Shown here: positions 41,715 to 50,605 of the stretch, one piece after another | Position numbering within the stretch: the first letter of the stretch is position 1 | How the letters are laid out: every line of letters begins with the position of its first letter | From: a virus | Direction: 5' to 3' (one strand) | IMG/VR virus record: IMGVR_UViG_3300009376_001085 | Location: 1-64,000 of that record | DNA length: 64,000 nucleotides | Program-made: the position numbers and the translations under genes | The notes under the pieces: model-generated | The model's input: only the letters and a program-made list of their open reading frames with translations | Database searches by the model: none | What the model was told of the DNA's origin: nothing

Positions 41715-42052
41715 GTTTGAATAATGCATTTTTAAAAAGGATGTTAGACGGATTGCAAGTTCAATATAACCCAACACTGACAAGGGCAGATTTAGAATTA
41801 TTAGACAAGAAAATCCTATTACAAATGATGCGTAATAGGATTGTTCTTGCCTTCAATAAACCACCTATGTGGAATAGATTTGGTTTGGATAAAATCCAAG
41901 GAATGTATTATGTAGATAGACTTGATAAAGATAGTACACATGGATGGTCAACTGGCGAAAGTGATAAAATTTATCACTTTTGGTTTGAGTTGCCTAGGGA
42001 TAGAGATAATTTTTTACAAAATATAGCAGAATTAAAACTAACACACTCATAA
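41711..42052 (+). CDS. Hypothetical protein with GTG start
   Basis: A 113-residue protein from a GTG that overlaps the VWA stop (GTGA). An earlier frame opening at 41612 lies deep in the VWA gene. Features LQVQYNPTLTRADLELLDKK and WNRFGLDKIQGMYYV. No family recognised; likely coupled to the VWA gene. Confidence 0.6.
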   Translation: MSLNNAFLKRMLDGLQVQYNPTLTRADLELLDKKILLQMMRNRIVLAFNKPPMWNRFGLDKIQGMYYVDRLDKDSTHGWSTGESDKIYHFWFELPRDRDNFLQNIAELKLTHS

Positions 42053-42056
42053 GGTG

Positions 42057-42063
42057 ATAAATA
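42057..42063 (+). promoter_or_regulatory. Putative late promoter box (ATAAATA)
   Basis: ATAAATA 30 nt before ATG 42094, with AAAGGAG between them. A T4-like start near 42069 gives a normal short leader. Precedes small genes of structural type. Confidence 0.5.
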
Positions 42064-42093
42064 AATTAAAGCATACTTTAATAAAGGAGTACA

Positions 42094-42396
42094 ATGGCAG
42101 AACAACCAGACACGCCTCAGGCAACAGAAGAGGCGGGTAATCTTACTATTGCAGATCTACAAACAATTTCAAATATTATAGATATTGCAATGACACGAGG
42201 AGCATTTCGTGCAAACGAAGCAAAAACAGTAGGTGAATCGTATGAAAAAATTAATGCATTCTTGCAAACGGTTCAGCAGACTGCCGCAGAGCAGGCTCAA
42301 CAACCACAACAAGCTCAGCAAGTAGCACCTACCGATTTACCCCCCGGTGATGCCGGCAATACAGCCGCAGACGCCATAGCAGAAAAAAATAGTTAA
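42094..42396 (+). CDS. Gln/Ala-rich small protein
   Basis: A 100-residue protein: acidic N-terminus, LQTISNIIDIAMTRGAF, then a Gln/Ala/Pro-rich tail (QQAQQVAPTDLPPG). Good ribosome site AAAGGAG. From memory, the core looks like a small family found in T4-like marine phages next to structural genes. Function unknown. Confidence 0.62.
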   Translation: MAEQPDTPQATEEAGNLTIADLQTISNIIDIAMTRGAFRANEAKTVGESYEKINAFLQTVQQTAAEQAQQPQQAQQVAPTDLPPGDAGNTAADAIAEKNS

Positions 42397-42406
42397 TAGG
42401 AGGAAA

Positions 42407-43024
42407 ATGCCTTTTACAAAACATGTTGGGAGAATAGTATCTACCCAACAGAGAGTTGTTGTTGTGTTTAGACAAATACCTGAAGAACCAGATAATTGTC
42501 TTTTAGTCGATGTCGAAGGATTAGATAACGACATGCATAACGATTTAATGAACGAAGTTGAATCAATACAGGCACAAGAACAAGACGATTTTGCAAATCA
42601 TGCTCACACTCATTTTTTTAGAGATGGGCGAAAAATGTTAGAAACACTTCATAACGAAAATAAGTTTATTAAATTAGAAACTAATAAAGTTATGATGACA
42701 CCAGATGCTAATACAAACATTAGATTAGATGAACTTAATAAACAGTTAGAGGCTATAAAAGCAAATCCTAATATGACTGAAGATCAATTTAATCAAATAA
42801 CTAATATTAACACTGATGAAGTAACAGTTGGGGACGAATTAAAACCGGCAACGGTTACAACAAAAGAAGATGGTGTTTTAGATGATTTTTCACTCGCCAA
42901 AGGATACGTAACTCAAGCAGAAGGAATGGAAGCTGAAGCAAAAAGGCTCAGAGAGCAAGCATATGATTTAGTTCCTAGAAGAAAGTTCAATGATATGCGA
43001 AAAAAAGAAAATGCCGTTAGTTGA
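42407..43024 (+). CDS. Structural-type hypothetical protein
   Basis: A 205-residue protein with AGGAGG ribosome site. It begins PFTKHVGRIVSTQQRVVVVF and has NHAHTHFFRDGRKMLETLHN and a long acidic helix. Might be a neck or baseplate-associated protein by position only. No family recognised. Confidence 0.6.
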   Translation: MPFTKHVGRIVSTQQRVVVVFRQIPEEPDNCLLVDVEGLDNDMHNDLMNEVESIQAQEQDDFANHAHTHFFRDGRKMLETLHNENKFIKLETNKVMMTPDANTNIRLDELNKQLEAIKANPNMTEDQFNQITNINTDEVTVGDELKPATVTTKEDGVLDDFSLAKGYVTQAEGMEAEAKRLREQAYDLVPRRKFNDMRKKENAVS

Positions 43025-43355
43025 CGTGGCTATAAAATTACCAAAAAATCATACTGACAAAACATTTGAAAAAATTTTAGATGATGTAGAAATAGGTGCA
43101 ATACCTACTAAATTTATTTTAGAACTACACATAAAATTGAATAATGGCCAGACAATAAAAGTTGGTCAAGAATTTTTAAAAAGAGTTAAAACAACCGAAA
43201 GTATTTTCGAGGATACCGAGTTGCAACAATTTGAAGACCAAGTTGTTGATATAGACATTTATATGAATATAGATCTACTTAAAGGTACTGTATATAAAAA
43301 TGTTGGACGAATACTAGCCAAATATTTCAACGATGAAGATACGAAATCTTCTTAA
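43011..43355 (+). CDS. Hypothetical protein, 114 residues
   Basis: ATG at 43011 overlaps the preceding gene by 14 nt; the frame is open from 42990 but the first ATG lacks a site. Sequence LKNKxxL-type is absent; it has FILELHIKLNNGQTIKVGQ, beta-rich. The end overlaps the next gene by 23 nt. Confidence 0.55.
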   Translation: MPLVDVAIKLPKNHTDKTFEKILDDVEIGAIPTKFILELHIKLNNGQTIKVGQEFLKRVKTTESIFEDTELQQFEDQVVDIDIYMNIDLLKGTVYKNVGRILAKYFNDEDTKSS

Positions 43356-44253
43356 AAAACAATACGATGAATCTAAACCTTTAGAAAAACAAGAACAAGA
43401 AAAAGATTTACTTCGACAACAAAGTTCACATTGGTTTCCTAAAGATCCTCACTTACCCATTGCCTTGCCTCTTGGCGTAAACTTCGAAACAGAATGTTCA
43501 GTTGATCCGTTGCCAGGTGCCCCACCTAATATGCAACGATATGGATTAATGTATAATGAACAAAATCAAAACATTGAGCCAACCGATGACTTAACTTATG
43601 ATTTAAATAATCACGGATTTCGTTGCCGACCATTCGAAGATATAGATCATAGAAAACAACAAATATTAGCAATAGGATGTTCATTTACATTTGGTATTGG
43701 CCTAAAGCAAGAGCATTTATGGCACGATCATTTACGGTTAGCATTTTCCGACGAAACAACCCAGATATGGAATATAGGAGTTCCAGGATATTCAAATGAT
43801 GCTATTACTAGATTAATATGGCGATTTTTAGAATATATAAGACCTACTATTATATTTGTACAATGGACACATTTTCATAGACGAGAATATGTTCGTGATG
43901 ATAATTCCATATGGAGAATTTTAACAAATAATCCTAGGTATTGGAATGATGGTTCTGATGCATATAAAGCATTTTTTATGATGCATAATGATTTTTATGA
44001 TCAGTATAATTTTGAGAAGAACTTATCATTAATATCAAATATTGCGAAGGCATATCGTATTATATTTGAATATGATACTATAAACAATTTTCCGACTATA
44101 GATTATGCCAGAGATAATGAACATCCTGGCCCTGATTCACATAAATTATTTGCCGTTCAAATGTATAACCAATATTTAAATCAAGTAATTTATGATGATG
44201 AAGAAAAAAACAAATTTTTAGAAGATTTCTTAAACAAAATAGATGAAAAATGA
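43333..44253 (+). CDS. SGNH hydrolase-like protein
   Basis: A 306-residue protein with LNNHGFRCRPFED, then ILAIGCSFTFGIG (Ser117 nucleophile candidate), NIGVPGYSNDA, and C-terminal DNEHPGPDSHKLFA with the Asp-x2-His-like block. The NNHGFR plus GCS(F/L)T(F/Y)G pattern is shared with the gene at 56036, so the two are paralogues. Probably an esterase or deacetylase acting on a glycan or lipid. Overlaps ThyX by 4 nt. Confidence 0.72.
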   Translation: MKIRNLLKKQYDESKPLEKQEQEKDLLRQQSSHWFPKDPHLPIALPLGVNFETECSVDPLPGAPPNMQRYGLMYNEQNQNIEPTDDLTYDLNNHGFRCRPFEDIDHRKQQILAIGCSFTFGIGLKQEHLWHDHLRLAFSDETTQIWNIGVPGYSNDAITRLIWRFLEYIRPTIIFVQWTHFHRREYVRDDNSIWRILTNNPRYWNDGSDAYKAFFMMHNDFYDQYNFEKNLSLISNIAKAYRIIFEYDTINNFPTIDYARDNEHPGPDSHKLFAVQMYNQYLNQVIYDDEEKNKFLEDFLNKIDEK

Positions 44254-45155
44254 CAACATTAAAAGAAATAGACATTGAAGATGAACGATATGTGCAAGTC
44301 TTAGATAAAGGATTTGTTGGTCTCATTGATTATATGGGCTCCGATGATGCAGTAGTACAAGCCGCTCGTGTATCATATGGTACAGGTACTAAAAAAGTAC
44401 AAGAAGACCGTGGATTAATACGTTACTTAATGCGACATGAACATACCACGCCATTTGAAATGTGCGAAGTAAAGTTTCATATTCGTTTACCTATCTTTGT
44501 AATGCGACAACTTATACGTCATAGAACAGCCCAAGTAAACGAATATAGTGGTCGTTATTCAGTTATGTCAGATGATTTTTATATTCCAGAATTAGATAAT
44601 ATAAAGAAACAAAGTAAAACAAATAAACAAGGTAGAGACGAAGACTTTTCTGATGAGGATAAAGCCAGAACACAAATATGGATGGAAAATGTTCATAATC
44701 GTGCCGACTATGTTTATCATAAATTTATTGAAGATGACATGGCTCGCGAAACTGCAAGAGCTATTCTGCCTGTGTCTAATTACACAGAGGCATATTGGAA
44801 ATGCAACATTAAAAACTTCTTGCACATGGCTTGGTTACGTATGGATGCCCATGCACAATGGGAGATACAGGAGTTTGCTCGAGCTATGTATGGCCTTGTA
44901 CAACCTTTATTTCCGGCTGTATGCGAAGCATTTGAAGACTACAAGTTAAATGCAGTACGATTAAGTAGAATGGAAGCCGAACTTACTAAAGTAATCTTTG
45001 GCGATTACATGGAGAACTGGGACGACTATATAACTGATTGGTATGAATTGCCTGATATGTCTCCTGAGAGTATAAATACAGCTGAAGGAAAGATATGTAA
45101 AGATTTTGGCTTATCTAAACGTGAGCTAGATGAATTTAAAAGAAAGTGGTTATGA
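44250..45155 (+). CDS. thyX: Flavin-dependent thymidylate synthase
   Basis: A 301-residue protein with the ThyX signature RHRTAQVNEYSGRYS (RHRx7S, residues 90-100), QAARVSYGTG near 37-46 and LIRYLMRHEHTTPFEM. It makes dTMP from dUMP with methylene-tetrahydrofolate and FAD. Longer than many bacterial ThyX (about 220-250 residues). Common in marine phages. Together with PyrF it feeds thymidine for DNA synthesis. The stop is followed at once by the desaturase ATG. Confidence 0.93.
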   Translation: MTTLKEIDIEDERYVQVLDKGFVGLIDYMGSDDAVVQAARVSYGTGTKKVQEDRGLIRYLMRHEHTTPFEMCEVKFHIRLPIFVMRQLIRHRTAQVNEYSGRYSVMSDDFYIPELDNIKKQSKTNKQGRDEDFSDEDKARTQIWMENVHNRADYVYHKFIEDDMARETARAILPVSNYTEAYWKCNIKNFLHMAWLRMDAHAQWEIQEFARAMYGLVQPLFPAVCEAFEDYKLNAVRLSRMEAELTKVIFGDYMENWDDYITDWYELPDMSPESINTAEGKICKDFGLSKRELDEFKRKWL

Positions 45156-45809
45156 ATGATAACATTTATTCTAGGCTTTTTATGGTGTCAAATTATATCT
45201 CATTTTGGTGCGTCTATTCTTCTTCACAGATATTATTGCCATAAACAAATAAAAAGAGTTCCTGTATGGTTTGAAGTTGTCGGACTATTTGGTTTAATGA
45301 TAGCATATATTAGAACGCCGATTGGTTGGATAGCTTCTCATAGGATGCATCATGCAGATTCTGATGGTCTTACAGATCCACATTCTCCCGTACAAAAAGG
45401 TTTTTGGAAAGTTCTTTTTACAATATGGCATGTTCCGACAATTCCGTCTAAATATGCTAGAGATTTATATCAAAATCCAATACTTGTATTTTATCATAAA
45501 CATTGGTTTAAGATAATTATAGCAGTATGGATTATTTCTTTACTAATTAGTATAGAATTTTTTATTGCATTTGCATTAATGCCTTTTATATTTTCTAAGA
45601 TGGGGTTTGGTTTATTAAATACTGTCGGTCATGGTGTATCTGCACCCAATGACCAATCTAATGGTCCTCAAAATAAACCTTGGCTTAATTTCTTTATTGC
45701 TGGCGAAGGCTGGCATAAAACCCATCATGAAAAGCCTTGGCAACTACGATTACACAAATATGACACAAGCGGATTCATTGCGGAAAAGCTCTTTGCTAGA
45801 GCGATCTAA
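45156..45809 (+). CDS. Acyl-CoA/acyl-lipid delta9-type desaturase
   Basis: A 217-residue membrane enzyme with three histidine boxes: HRYYCH (24-29), HRMHH (62-66) and GWHKTHH (186-191). Helices at about 3-25, 38-57 and 118-150. It introduces double bonds in acyl chains using two irons. Phage desaturases may remodel host membranes or provide lipids. No linked electron donor gene is seen. It opens the accessory island, and the 3' end overlaps the PLP gene by 50 nt. Confidence 0.87.
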   Translation: MITFILGFLWCQIISHFGASILLHRYYCHKQIKRVPVWFEVVGLFGLMIAYIRTPIGWIASHRMHHADSDGLTDPHSPVQKGFWKVLFTIWHVPTIPSKYARDLYQNPILVFYHKHWFKIIIAVWIISLLISIEFFIAFALMPFIFSKMGFGLLNTVGHGVSAPNDQSNGPQNKPWLNFFIAGEGWHKTHHEKPWQLRLHKYDTSGFIAEKLFARAI

Positions 45810-46566
45810 AGCGGTTAGAACATTTCCATTATTTCCTTTACCTGAAATAGAGTTAGATTTAACAGAAGTAAAGCATTATAATTGGAATAGTACAAATATA
45901 AAAGAATGGTTAAGTCCAATTATAGACTTATCGGGGTTTGGATATGTTTATCCAATAAATGGTATCACAGAAGGATTAAATTATTGGATGTGGCAAGAAG
46001 ATAGAATATGGATGCACAATGGAGATTATCAATGGATAACACCTTCTGTACCACATCAAAATATGGGCATAACATATTTGACAACACCATCATCTATAGA
46101 TGGAAACTTTAAAGAAGTACCTAATGTATATAATTATGTTCTTGATATAGCATATGTAGGATCAACTAAAATTGAAAAAATTAATATACATAACAATGTA
46201 CAAAAAGTATTTTTCTCATTGTCAAAATGTTTTGGTTTACGTAATATAAGAACAGGATGGTATTTTAGTAAAACACCTGATAAAAAATTAGAACTACTAA
46301 TAGGATCTGCAAAATATTATAATTATTATGCACAAGCAGTAGCCGAATATTTTATCAATAAATATGATATAGATATTGTGTATAAAACTCTTAGGCCTAT
46401 ACAAGAAGAGGTATGCCAGCAATTAGATTTAATACCGTCTGATGTTGTATGGCTAGCAACAACCAATGACCCTGCATTTGAAAAATTTAGAAGAGGAGAT
46501 GTTTGTCGTGTCTGCATTGCGGAAGAAATATCAGCTGCCTACCATAGCAGAATTACCACAAATTAA
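45760..46566 (+). CDS. Short PLP-dependent aminotransferase-like protein
   Basis: A 268-residue protein starting at ATG 45760; the frame is open further back through the desaturase gene. YPINGITEGLNYW, NYVLDIAYVG (Asp129) and VFFSLSKCFGLRNIRTGWY (Lys156 as Schiff-base Lys candidate) follow fold-type I aminotransferases, but the protein is well short of the usual 350-400 residues. The Lys region matches the C-terminal domain of the fusion at 59717 (VCFSLSKSLGLGHSRIGI). So both may act on a similar substrate or as a pair. Catalytic competence is uncertain. Confidence 0.6.
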   Translation: MTQADSLRKSSLLERSKAVRTFPLFPLPEIELDLTEVKHYNWNSTNIKEWLSPIIDLSGFGYVYPINGITEGLNYWMWQEDRIWMHNGDYQWITPSVPHQNMGITYLTTPSSIDGNFKEVPNVYNYVLDIAYVGSTKIEKINIHNNVQKVFFSLSKCFGLRNIRTGWYFSKTPDKKLELLIGSAKYYNYYAQAVAEYFINKYDIDIVYKTLRPIQEEVCQQLDLIPSDVVWLATTNDPAFEKFRRGDVCRVCIAEEISAAYHSRITTN

Positions 46567-47140
46567 AATAAATTTATCAAAATTAAAAGCAGAATATCTT
46601 AAATTCTGTTGGAAATTTGTAGATGTAAAAACTGCAAATCCTCACCTATGTATGAATCATAAAAAACTTGTCAGCGAAGTTTACGATAATTTTGAACAAA
46701 TAAATCTTACAGAATTAAATGGCAAGCCTATGCCATATACTGATAACATAAAAGAAAGAATAAAACGTAGAGAAGAAACATTATACAATAAAAAGACACA
46801 AGATTATATTGGTAGTTATTTTGAAAATATAGTAGAACAATTTATATCGCCGGCTATGCGAATACGAATTACAAAACTTGCACCTAAAAAAGAAATAACA
46901 TGGCACATAGATTATGATCCAACATATGCCACAAGAATTATTATACCAATATATTCTAATAAAAAAGTCAAAAATTTATTTAAAGTTAGAAAAAATATTG
47001 AAGAATATGTTTTGGAAGAAGGTAAAGCATATTTTCTAAATGGAGGATTTGCCCATTCAGTTAAAAATGATAGCAACGATTCAAGAATAGCATTAATGTT
47101 TAGTTTAGACGGGCAAGATGATTTAATAAATGTACCATGA
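46508..47140 (+). CDS. AspH-like 2OG-Fe(II) oxygenase
   Basis: A 210-residue protein. GTG at 46508 is 9 nt after AGGAG and is preferred; ATG at 46499 sits right on the site. Iron ligands His133 and Asp135 (EITWHIDYDP), His183 (FLNGGFAHSV) and Arg193 (SRIALMFSLD) match the aspartyl/asparaginyl beta-hydroxylase-type site. It begins inside the PLP gene and overlaps the next gene by 4 nt. The substrate is unknown. Confidence 0.68.
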   Translation: MSALRKKYQLPTIAELPQIKINLSKLKAEYLKFCWKFVDVKTANPHLCMNHKKLVSEVYDNFEQINLTELNGKPMPYTDNIKERIKRREETLYNKKTQDYIGSYFENIVEQFISPAMRIRITKLAPKKEITWHIDYDPTYATRIIIPIYSNKKVKNLFKVRKNIEEYVLEEGKAYFLNGGFAHSVKNDSNDSRIALMFSLDGQDDLINVP

Positions 47141-47922
47141 TACCTTACATTTTTGATAATCTACAAGATAAAAATTTAATTAAAAATTTGCAAGAAACAG
47201 GTGTTGCAGTTTCGTATGAGCAAGAATTATCTGATAGTGCATTGGTTTCTTTTTGCAAAAATATTGGTAATTGCGAAACACCCGAAGCATTTATGAATTT
47301 AACCGAACACCCTGAAATATTTAAAGTAACAGGAAAACGCAACAACGACGGATCTAAAATAGGAATGTTTGGCGATACTGAATTAGGATGGCATAGTAAT
47401 GGTAATAGTAGACGCAACATAGACAAAATTTGTGTCGCATTATATTGTAAAATAAGCGACGAAAATACTACTACTAGTTTTTGTAACACAAGCGATCCGT
47501 TTTACGATTTATCAGACGAATTACAAGAGTATTATAAAAGTATAAAAATAAGATTGGCGTTTGTAAATAATACCATTTACCAATTAGATGAGGACGATCC
47601 TGAGTATCAATTAATGAGCAGATATCCTGGGAGCATAAGACCTTTAGTTGATATACACCCTCATACTGGTAAGTATTATTTTTATTTTCCTTATCATTTT
47701 ATAATAAAAGCATGGCATAATAGTAAAAAAATAAATCATAAAAAAATGATAGAAGATTTAAAACCTATCATTTTTAAATCCAAATATCAATATCATCATA
47801 TTTTTAAACAAGGCGATTTAGTATTAAGCGATCAACTTTGTACACTACACCGACGAACGCCAGTGCATGATGTGAATAGATTACTATACAGATTAGCACA
47901 TGATTATGATAGATGTACCTAA
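47137..47922 (+). CDS. TauD/TfdA-like dioxygenase
   Basis: A 261-residue protein with ELGWHSNGNSRR (His86; the following Asp of the family is Asn) and C-terminal LCTLHRRTPVHDVNRLLYRL (His238, Arg252). This resembles the TauD family, which oxidises small molecules with 2-oxoglutarate. The HxN change may weaken iron binding. Overlaps both neighbours. Confidence 0.6.
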   Translation: MIPYIFDNLQDKNLIKNLQETGVAVSYEQELSDSALVSFCKNIGNCETPEAFMNLTEHPEIFKVTGKRNNDGSKIGMFGDTELGWHSNGNSRRNIDKICVALYCKISDENTTTSFCNTSDPFYDLSDELQEYYKSIKIRLAFVNNTIYQLDEDDPEYQLMSRYPGSIRPLVDIHPHTGKYYFYFPYHFIIKAWHNSKKINHKKMIEDLKPIIFKSKYQYHHIFKQGDLVLSDQLCTLHRRTPVHDVNRLLYRLAHDYDRCT

Positions 47923-48541
47923 ACCATCTTATAAAAATTTTCCTATTCATAATAAAAAATTAGAAGTTCCGTTGTGTACAGAGTATACAATGGAAGACAT
48001 GGCCTATCTAGATACTCCTCAGGCTAAACCTATTTTTGAAAAACAAGCAGACATAATTATAGAAAAACAATCAAAAGGTATTGTAGATGTAGGTTGCCGG
48101 CATGGACCTGTAAACAGTATATTACATGAAAAAGGATACACAGATTATTTGTATATGGGATTTGATACGTCAGTAGAGCCTATAGAAATGGCAAAAAGCC
48201 AATGGTATAATTTTTCTAATATCGAATATAGACATGCAAATTGGAATAACATAAAAGACATAACTGTAAATTTTAATGTAGACCAAGTTATATGGAGTGG
48301 TGTTCTTTTATATAATCCTGATAGTCATAAAGAATTATTTGATAAATTAACTGTAGAACTATATAATAGTAACAATGCAATTATACAAGAACCTTGTCAT
48401 AATCAAATACATTGGGATGATAATTTAATATTAAAAACTATAGATTTATCATCATATAAAATGTATAGTAAATATAAAGAATATATTATAAAATGCAACA
48501 TATTTGCTGGCAATAGAATAATAATAGATGTAGAAATATGA
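47900..48541 (+). CDS. SAM-dependent methyltransferase
   Basis: A 213-residue class I methyltransferase-like protein with motif I GIVDVGCRHGP (about 60-70), YMGFDTSVEPIEMAK (motif II-like acidic strand) and VDQVIWSGVLLYNP. The C-terminus is Asn/Tyr/Ile-rich. Substrate unknown; within an operon of oxygenases it may tailor a metabolite or sugar. An internal ATG at 47906 is an alternative start. Confidence 0.72.
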   Translation: MIMIDVPKPSYKNFPIHNKKLEVPLCTEYTMEDMAYLDTPQAKPIFEKQADIIIEKQSKGIVDVGCRHGPVNSILHEKGYTDYLYMGFDTSVEPIEMAKSQWYNFSNIEYRHANWNNIKDITVNFNVDQVIWSGVLLYNPDSHKELFDKLTVELYNSNNAIIQEPCHNQIHWDDNLILKTIDLSSYKMYSKYKEYIIKCNIFAGNRIIIDVEI

Positions 48542-49116
48542 ATAAAAAATTAAAAGATTATATTCAATTAACACAATTTATATCTCATACGGAAGCCGAT
48601 GAAGTTGTTACTACATTAAATGAAGAAACTATATGGAAACCTTATCCGTATGAAAAAGAAAGTTATAATATATGTGTTCAAGAATATCCTAAAATACCAT
48701 ACTTGACAACATCATTAAATTTAGACCATACAGTTAGTAAATTTCTTGGGTCTAAAATTGACGTAATAATTAATAATTATATTAATAGTTTTTTACATGA
48801 TGTTTTTTGGTTTAAAAAATGGAGTGATAAATCTCATTTTCATTATATAAAATATCCAAAAAATACAGGAATGGAAACACATTGTGATCATGTTCGGCAT
48901 ACGTTTGATGGTAATCGACGGGGAATTCCTATTCTTTCTATTGTAGGTACATTTAATGACGAGTACGAAGGTGGTGAATTATTATTTTTACCAGATACAA
49001 AAATTAGATTAAATAAAGGAGAAGTTATTATTTTCCCTTCGAATTTTTTATACCCTCATAAAGTATTACAAATAACAAAAGGTATTAGATATTCATTTAT
49101 AGTGTGGGTTTGGTAA
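48538..49116 (+). CDS. Prolyl-4-hydroxylase-like 2OG-Fe(II) oxygenase
   Basis: A 192-residue protein with a complete site: His115 and Asp117 in METHCDHVRH, His174 in LYPHKVL and Arg184 in GIRYSFIVW. GGELLFLPD and GEVIIFPSN are also family-typical. Overlaps the methyltransferase by 4 nt. It probably hydroxylates a protein or small-molecule substrate. Confidence 0.8.
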   Translation: MNKKLKDYIQLTQFISHTEADEVVTTLNEETIWKPYPYEKESYNICVQEYPKIPYLTTSLNLDHTVSKFLGSKIDVIINNYINSFLHDVFWFKKWSDKSHFHYIKYPKNTGMETHCDHVRHTFDGNRRGIPILSIVGTFNDEYEGGELLFLPDTKIRLNKGEVIIFPSNFLYPHKVLQITKGIRYSFIVWVW

Positions 49117-49118
49117 AA

Positions 49119-49125
49119 ATAAATA
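49119..49125 (+). promoter_or_regulatory. ATAAATA late-type box 5 nt before a start codon
   Basis: AAATAAATAGTTGT then ATG at 49131; 5 nt from box to ATG, no Shine-Dalgarno. Same arrangement as at 28287, 31454 and 31747. Confidence 0.42.
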
Positions 49126-49130
49126 GTTGT

Positions 49131-49898
49131 ATGAAATATAAAATTGTAAAAACAAAATTAATATATAAAAATAATATTCCTATTAGGAATTATCAAAATT
49201 TAGATCCGCCCGGAGACAGAGATACATATGATAAATTACAAATTAATGACAAATATTTAGGTTATAAACAAATTATTTATACTCCTATAGATATGCCATT
49301 AATTAATGTAGATTTAAAACATATCGAATCATTAAGAAATGACCCTAAAATGGAATGGTCTACATTTGGTTGCGATCACGGTTCGGGGAAAGTATTACTC
49401 CTCATGGAAAATAATTTTTTGCATCCTTATGCAAATTCTAATTGGTTTGATTGGGTAGACACGGAAATACCGCATATAAAAAAATTTATCCAACAATTAC
49501 CATTTAAAACTATTCGACAATGTTCTTTTGTTTCTCCTCCAGGTAAATCTAATCCTCATTATGACGAACCTTCAAATATGGTCGAGATACTCCGTAAACA
49601 ATCTCCATCTCAATATAGAATACGATGGAGCAATATTACTGATCCAAAAAATGAAGTGTTTTATTTGACAAAAGATAGTGGCGAAACTAAAATTTATCCT
49701 GAATTGCCAACCGATACTAATACTTTTGTATATGATGGTAGTGTATATGAGCATGGTGCTGATAAAGGATTTCAAATGAGAAATAGATCCCAACTTGTTA
49801 TTTCAGGATGCTTAGATATTAAAAAGCATCATGTTTTACTAGATAAAAGCATTGAAAAATATAAAGAATATTATTTAATAAATAAATATTTTGAATAA
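49131..49898 (+). CDS. 2OG-Fe(II) oxygenase-like protein
   Basis: A 255-residue protein. His143 and Asp145 (SNPHYDEPSN), His208 (SVYEHGADKG) and Arg217 or Arg219 fit the iron and 2-oxoglutarate site. It starts at ATG 49131 after the ATAAATA box; a start at 49104 would overlap the previous gene. Longer than its neighbours of the same type. Substrate unknown. Confidence 0.65.
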   Translation: MKYKIVKTKLIYKNNIPIRNYQNLDPPGDRDTYDKLQINDKYLGYKQIIYTPIDMPLINVDLKHIESLRNDPKMEWSTFGCDHGSGKVLLLMENNFLHPYANSNWFDWVDTEIPHIKKFIQQLPFKTIRQCSFVSPPGKSNPHYDEPSNMVEILRKQSPSQYRIRWSNITDPKNEVFYLTKDSGETKIYPELPTDTNTFVYDGSVYEHGADKGFQMRNRSQLVISGCLDIKKHHVLLDKSIEKYKEYYLINKYFE

Positions 49899-49920
49899 AT
49901 TGCTTAAATACGTATATAAT
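49891..49920 (+). promoter_or_regulatory. Possible sigma70-type promoter
   Basis: TTGAAT at 49891-49896 and TATAAT at 49915-49920, spacer 18 nt; TTAGGA ribosome site follows before ATG 49937. It is weaker than the other promoters, and a CTTAAATA late-like box overlaps at 49903. Confidence 0.4.
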
Positions 49921-49936
49921 ATATTTAGGAAAACAA

Positions 49937-50605
49937 ATGTCAACAGAAAACCCAATAGCAAATGAATACATAATTGAACTTCCGCAATTAATTGATTTAT
50001 TGCCAACAAAAAATGAATTATTAACAATAAGTGAAACAAAAATAACGAGTAAAAATATTATTCCGGAATATCAGACAGGAGTGATTGCAAAGGATACAAG
50101 TGAAAATAAAGACCATGTTGGGTGGGATGCAACGACATGGTATTCTATAAATGATAATTCTAAAATCAATGATACTATTTCTAAATTTACTACCACTAAT
50201 CGTGTAACAAATGTAGATACGAACTCGTGGTTATGTACAAAAAAAGATGGCTTCTGGATTCGACCACACGTACATGTTCGGCCCGATGATAAAATTGCCG
50301 TTTTAATATATTCAATTTCTCAAGAAAGTTTTGATATAACTTATACAGATCAATGGATCGGTTCTTCGCTTGGAGATCCGATAGATTCGGATCTCTGGGA
50401 AAGCGATCCTTCCGATGATTCCGGACCATATAATGAGATTTTTTCAAATAGTTGCTCTTGCCCTGTATTGATTAATGGCCAAATTCCGCATTGTTTTAAA
50501 GAAACTAGTGCAAGAACAACTTTATTCATATCTATGCATTTTGAAAATACAAACTGGGATTGGTTATTAGAAAAACATACAGCCGGCAACTTACTAACTA
50601 TATGA
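49937..50605 (+). CDS. 2OG-Fe(II)-like protein, paralogue 1
   Basis: A 222-residue protein with WIRPHVHVRPDDK and LINGQIPHCFKETSART, arranged like the next gene. The first motif has HxH instead of HxD. The shared (L)I..xxIPHC block shows the two are related. It ends overlapping the next ATG by 4 nt. Confidence 0.55.
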   Translation: MSTENPIANEYIIELPQLIDLLPTKNELLTISETKITSKNIIPEYQTGVIAKDTSENKDHVGWDATTWYSINDNSKINDTISKFTTTNRVTNVDTNSWLCTKKDGFWIRPHVHVRPDDKIAVLIYSISQESFDITYTDQWIGSSLGDPIDSDLWESDPSDDSGPYNEIFSNSCSCPVLINGQIPHCFKETSARTTLFISMHFENTNWDWLLEKHTAGNLLTI

